Shown here piece after piece: positions 45,892-48,447 of a stretch of 48,447 nucleotides of DNA. A program made the position numbers and the translations under genes. The notes under the pieces are model-generated. The model did not search any database. It had not been told where the DNA came from and was given only the letters and a program-made list of their open reading frames with translations. This DNA is from Deltaproteobacteria bacterium. GTDB taxonomy: Bacteria; Myxococcota; XYA12-FULL-58-9; JAFGEK01. The stretch covers positions 1 through 48,447 of the forward strand of contig JAFGEK010000054.1 of the NCBI GenBank assembly GCA_016931625.1, read 5' to 3'. Within the stretch, counting starts at the first letter, position 1. Each line of letters opens with the position of its first letter.

Positions 45892-48447
45892 ATGCCAGAA
45901 AAGAACACTAAATTTCGTGATATGCTTAAAGACGATTTGAATGATTTTGTGAATTCCCAAAAAAATCGCTTTGCTCATAACGACAGTCTGATTATTGATC
46001 TGCATTGCCATGATTATAATAGCAATGTACCTGATGAATTATTGGGACGGATACTGCACTGGCCTGAGACTTGGGTAACGACTGACGAAGTCCGTCAAGT
46101 TTTAACTAAAAACGATGCTACAGCTATTACTATCACTAATCACAATAACGCTCGTTCATGCTTTGATTTACTTGAACGAGGCATAGATGTCTTAGTTGGC
46201 GCAGAATTTACTTGCACGGTGCCGGATTTTGAAGTTCACGTGCATGTACTAACCTATGGTTTCTCGCCAACTCAAGAAGAACGTTTAAACAAATTAAGGT
46301 CAAATATATATAAGTTTTTAGATTATACCTGTGAGCAAAATATAGTTACAACATTAGCTCATCCCCTATATTTTTATAGCACTAAAAAGGTTCCCACCTT
46401 ACCGTTGCTTGAGAAGCTAACTTTATTATTTGATAATTTTGAGGTACTTAACGGCCAACGCGATACTTGGCAAAATCTATTGGTTATAGCTTGGTTACAA
46501 AGCCTCAGCGAGTTGCGAATTGCTCAAATGTCAAAACGCGCTGGTATTGCTGCCAACACATATTCTAAATACCCGATTCATAAAATCATGACTGGGGGAT
46601 CTGATGATCATATGGCGCTATTTGTTGGAACCACCGCCAATAAAGTTTACATCCCTGAACTTGAAAAACGCCTTAAAAAAGAGCCGCGCTCAGCGTTAGT
46701 ATTAGAAGCTCTACGCCAAGGTAATGTCGCTCCATTTGGTTCATACACTGCCGAAGAAAAATTAGCGGCCTCTTTTCTTGATTACTTTTGTCAGATTGTT
46801 AAAAATGCTCAAGACCCGGGACTTGTTCGTATGCTTTTGCATCAAGGCTCAGCAAAACAAAAAATATGGGCTTTTCTTATCGCCAACGCTATCTTTGAGT
46901 TACGCCAACATCGCTATACCTCACGTTTTATCGATGCCGCGCACGAAGCTTTGCATGGCACTGGTCCTGGTTTTTTACAAAAGTATGCATTCGCCAAAGA
47001 CTATCGACCATTAGTTAAAGAACTTGATCTACTTGCCACAACTTATAATGAAAATCCTCAGGCGATGGATGAGCAAATTCGTAATTCAGTCCCAGCAATA
47101 TTTCATGAACTAATTAACATAATTGCTGGACGAATTAAAACTAAAGTCGAACATTACGAAAAACAGAAACACGATAATTCTAAGGTGGCGCTGCAAGAAT
47201 TCATTGAGCGCTTGGAATTACCAGCAAACTTGCGTTCATTATTAGGAGATGCGTCAAATAGTAGTCATCATGGAATCAATGATATTGACTTGCGTGCAAT
47301 TACCCAAGGTTTACCATTCCCAGCGCTTGCCGCAGCGGTTATTGGCGGTAGCACCTATACTAGCACTAAAGTCCTTTTTGCTAATCGACCACTATTAGAC
47401 GAATTTTCAAGTACCATTGGTCGTTATCGTCATCCCCGACGTGTACTTTGGCTTACTGATACTTTTGCTGATCAAAATGGTGTCGCTAGTTCGTTACGTC
47501 TATTGCATGCCGAAACAGTTAGTCGAAAGTTGCCGATTGACTTTGTAGTTTGCCATAATTCATTAACCGCAGATAAACATCTGCACGTATTAAACTCAGT
47601 AGTTGAATTACCTTTGCCATATTATGAACAACAACCGCTGCGACTTTTTGACATTATGGAGTTGCAGAAAATTTTTTTAAATGGTGGTTACGACCGCGTG
47701 GTTTGTTCTACTGAAGGTATAATGGGGCTTGCGGCATTATTTCTTAAGCACGCCTTTTCAGTACCAACGTTTTTTTATGTACATACTGACTGGATGACTT
47801 TTGCAAAAACTACCTTAAAATTAGATATCCATAATACTGATCGGGTACGGCGAATGTTTCGTGCTTTTTACCGCAACTTTGACGGACTGTTATTATTAAA
47901 TTCTGATCAACTTAATTGGTTTGCCTCAGATAGCATGGGCATAGAACTTGCGCGTCTACGTCAGACGGCTCATTGGGCAAATCCTTGCTTTAATAACAAG
48001 CGTACGGTTTTACGCTCGCAAATAATACCCGAACTCAATGAACATGATCGGGTTATTCTTTTTGTTGGCAGAGTGAGTGATGAGAAAGGCGTAAGCGAAT
48101 TACCTGCACTCATAAAAAGTTTACGCGCACAAGAACCGAACACCCGTTTGGTTATTGTTGGCAGCGGCCCGGCTGAAACTAAATTAAAAACCGCTATAAA
48201 AGAGGCATTATTTTTATCGTGGGTCGATGCTGATAAACTTGCAGATATCTACAAAATAGCTGATGTTCTGGTATTGCCTTCACGCTTTGATACTTTTGGC
48301 TGTGTGGTGGTTGAAGCGTTGGCTTCTGGATTACCTGTAGTTGCTTATAAAACCATGGGTCCCAAAGATATTATTAAAGATGGAGTATGTGGCTATACTG
48401 TTGAGCATCAGGAAGAATTTGCACCAGCAGTTTTACGTATTTTAAAA
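45892..48447 (+). CDS. PHP phosphoesterase domain fused to GT4 glycosyltransferase (partial, runs off window)
   Basis: 852 residues to the window edge without a stop. AAAAGGAAAAA lies 5' of the ATG at 45892. N-terminal PHP domain (about 30-260) with a full set of metal-ligand motifs: DLHCHD (His38, His40), TNHNNA, VGAEFTC, TTLAHPLY and GGSDDHM. A helical linker of about 250 residues follows. A GT4 (GT-B fold) domain begins near residue 515: RRVLWLTDTFADQNGVASS, CSTEGIMGLAA, FFYVHTDW, FVGRVSDEKGV, LVIVGSGP and FDTFGCVVVEALASGLPVV. The last motif is the EX7E site with Asp replacing the first Glu, as in other DTFG-type members. Likely transfers sugar to a lipid or cell-wall acceptor; the PHP domain's phosphoesterase role is inferred. 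The adjacent glycosidase-like remnant hints at a former carbohydrate cluster. Confidence 0.9.
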   Translation, partial: MPEKNTKFRDMLKDDLNDFVNSQKNRFAHNDSLIIDLHCHDYNSNVPDELLGRILHWPETWVTTDEVRQVLTKNDATAITITNHNNARSCFDLLERGIDVLVGAEFTCTVPDFEVHVHVLTYGFSPTQEERLNKLRSNIYKFLDYTCEQNIVTTLAHPLYFYSTKKVPTLPLLEKLTLLFDNFEVLNGQRDTWQNLLVIAWLQSLSELRIAQMSKRAGIAANTYSKYPIHKIMTGGSDDHMALFVGTTANKVYIPELEKRLKKEPRSALVLEALRQGNVAPFGSYTAEEKLAASFLDYFCQIVKNAQDPGLVRMLLHQGSAKQKIWAFLIANAIFELRQHRYTSRFIDAAHEALHGTGPGFLQKYAFAKDYRPLVKELDLLATTYNENPQAMDEQIRNSVPAIFHELINIIAGRIKTKVEHYEKQKHDNSKVALQEFIERLELPANLRSLLGDASNSSHHGINDIDLRAITQGLPFPALAAAVIGGSTYTSTKVLFANRPLLDEFSSTIGRYRHPRRVLWLTDTFADQNGVASSLRLLHAETVSRKLPIDFVVCHNSLTADKHLHVLNSVVELPLPYYEQQPLRLFDIMELQKIFLNGGYDRVVCSTEGIMGLAALFLKHAFSVPTFFYVHTDWMTFAKTTLKLDIHNTDRVRRMFRAFYRNFDGLLLLNSDQLNWFASDSMGIELARLRQTAHWANPCFNNKRTVLRSQIIPELNEHDRVILFVGRVSDEKGVSELPALIKSLRAQEPNTRLVIVGSGPAETKLKTAIKEALFLSWVDADKLADIYKIADVLVLPSRFDTFGCVVVEALASGLPVVAYKTMGPKDIIKDGVCGYTVEHQEEFAPAVLRILK

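Overview
The window looks like a chromosomal segment from a relatively AT-rich member of the Myxococcota / former Deltaproteobacteria. By eye it is well under 50% G+C; I did not compute it. The lineage clues are a giant cytoplasmic TPR protein encoded next to an AgmX/GltJ-type zinc-ribbon + GYF + TonB-like protein, a large secreted protein with many CGDG-type Cys repeats, the architecture of several secreted proteins, a VgrG, and a MoxR/Bat operon. No rRNA, tRNA, CRISPR array, integrase or transposase was recognised. The window starts inside a possible minus-strand membrane-protein gene and ends inside a long PHP-glycosyltransferase gene.

Layout. 1-343: window edge and intergenic DNA. 344-4604 (+): two-gene unit of a Cys-rich secreted protein with a permuted papain-like domain and a lipoprotein. 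4700-6697 (-): groES-groEL, with a clear terminator, a sigma70-like promoter and a CIRCE-like inverted repeat. 7122-9356 (+): outer-membrane beta-barrel protein and methylthioadenosine phosphorylase. 9374-22168 (-): a 3556-residue TPR protein followed by an AgmX/GltJ-like transmembrane protein; this pair resembles the GltI (AgmK)-GltJ (AgmX) pair of the Myxococcus gliding machinery. 22581-24326 (+): 5'-nucleotidase/UshA-type phosphatase. 24556-28021 (+): hybrid sensor kinase and hemL. 28309-30495 (+): stand-alone VgrG. 30514-31632 (-): exported protein of unknown function with two C-terminal hydrophobic segments. 31717-33150 (-): NfeD and SPFH (stomatin-like) membrane-quality pair. 33583-41678 (+): eight-gene moxR-DUF58-DUF4381-like-batA-batB-batC-batD-batE operon, divergent from nfeD. 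41679-42662 (-): aldo/keto reductase. 42855-45823: a damaged neighbourhood with a CapA-like gene whose start is missing, a DUF3160 gene broken across two frames and apparently missing its middle, and a glycosidase-like C-terminal fragment. 45892-48447 (+): PHP phosphoesterase fused to a GT4 glycosyltransferase, truncated by the window end.

How the genes fit together. The strongest functional units are the chaperonin pair, the GltI/GltJ-like pair (a cytoplasmic scaffold plus an envelope-spanning adaptor), and the nfeD-SPFH / moxR-bat envelope-stress block. The kinase next to hemL carries a Cys4 cluster in its GAF-like sensor region, which suggests but does not prove redox or metal sensing. A short imperfect palindrome with the core AGGGGGTGTCCCT recurs in six intergenic regions and is the main non-coding structure not explained by genes.
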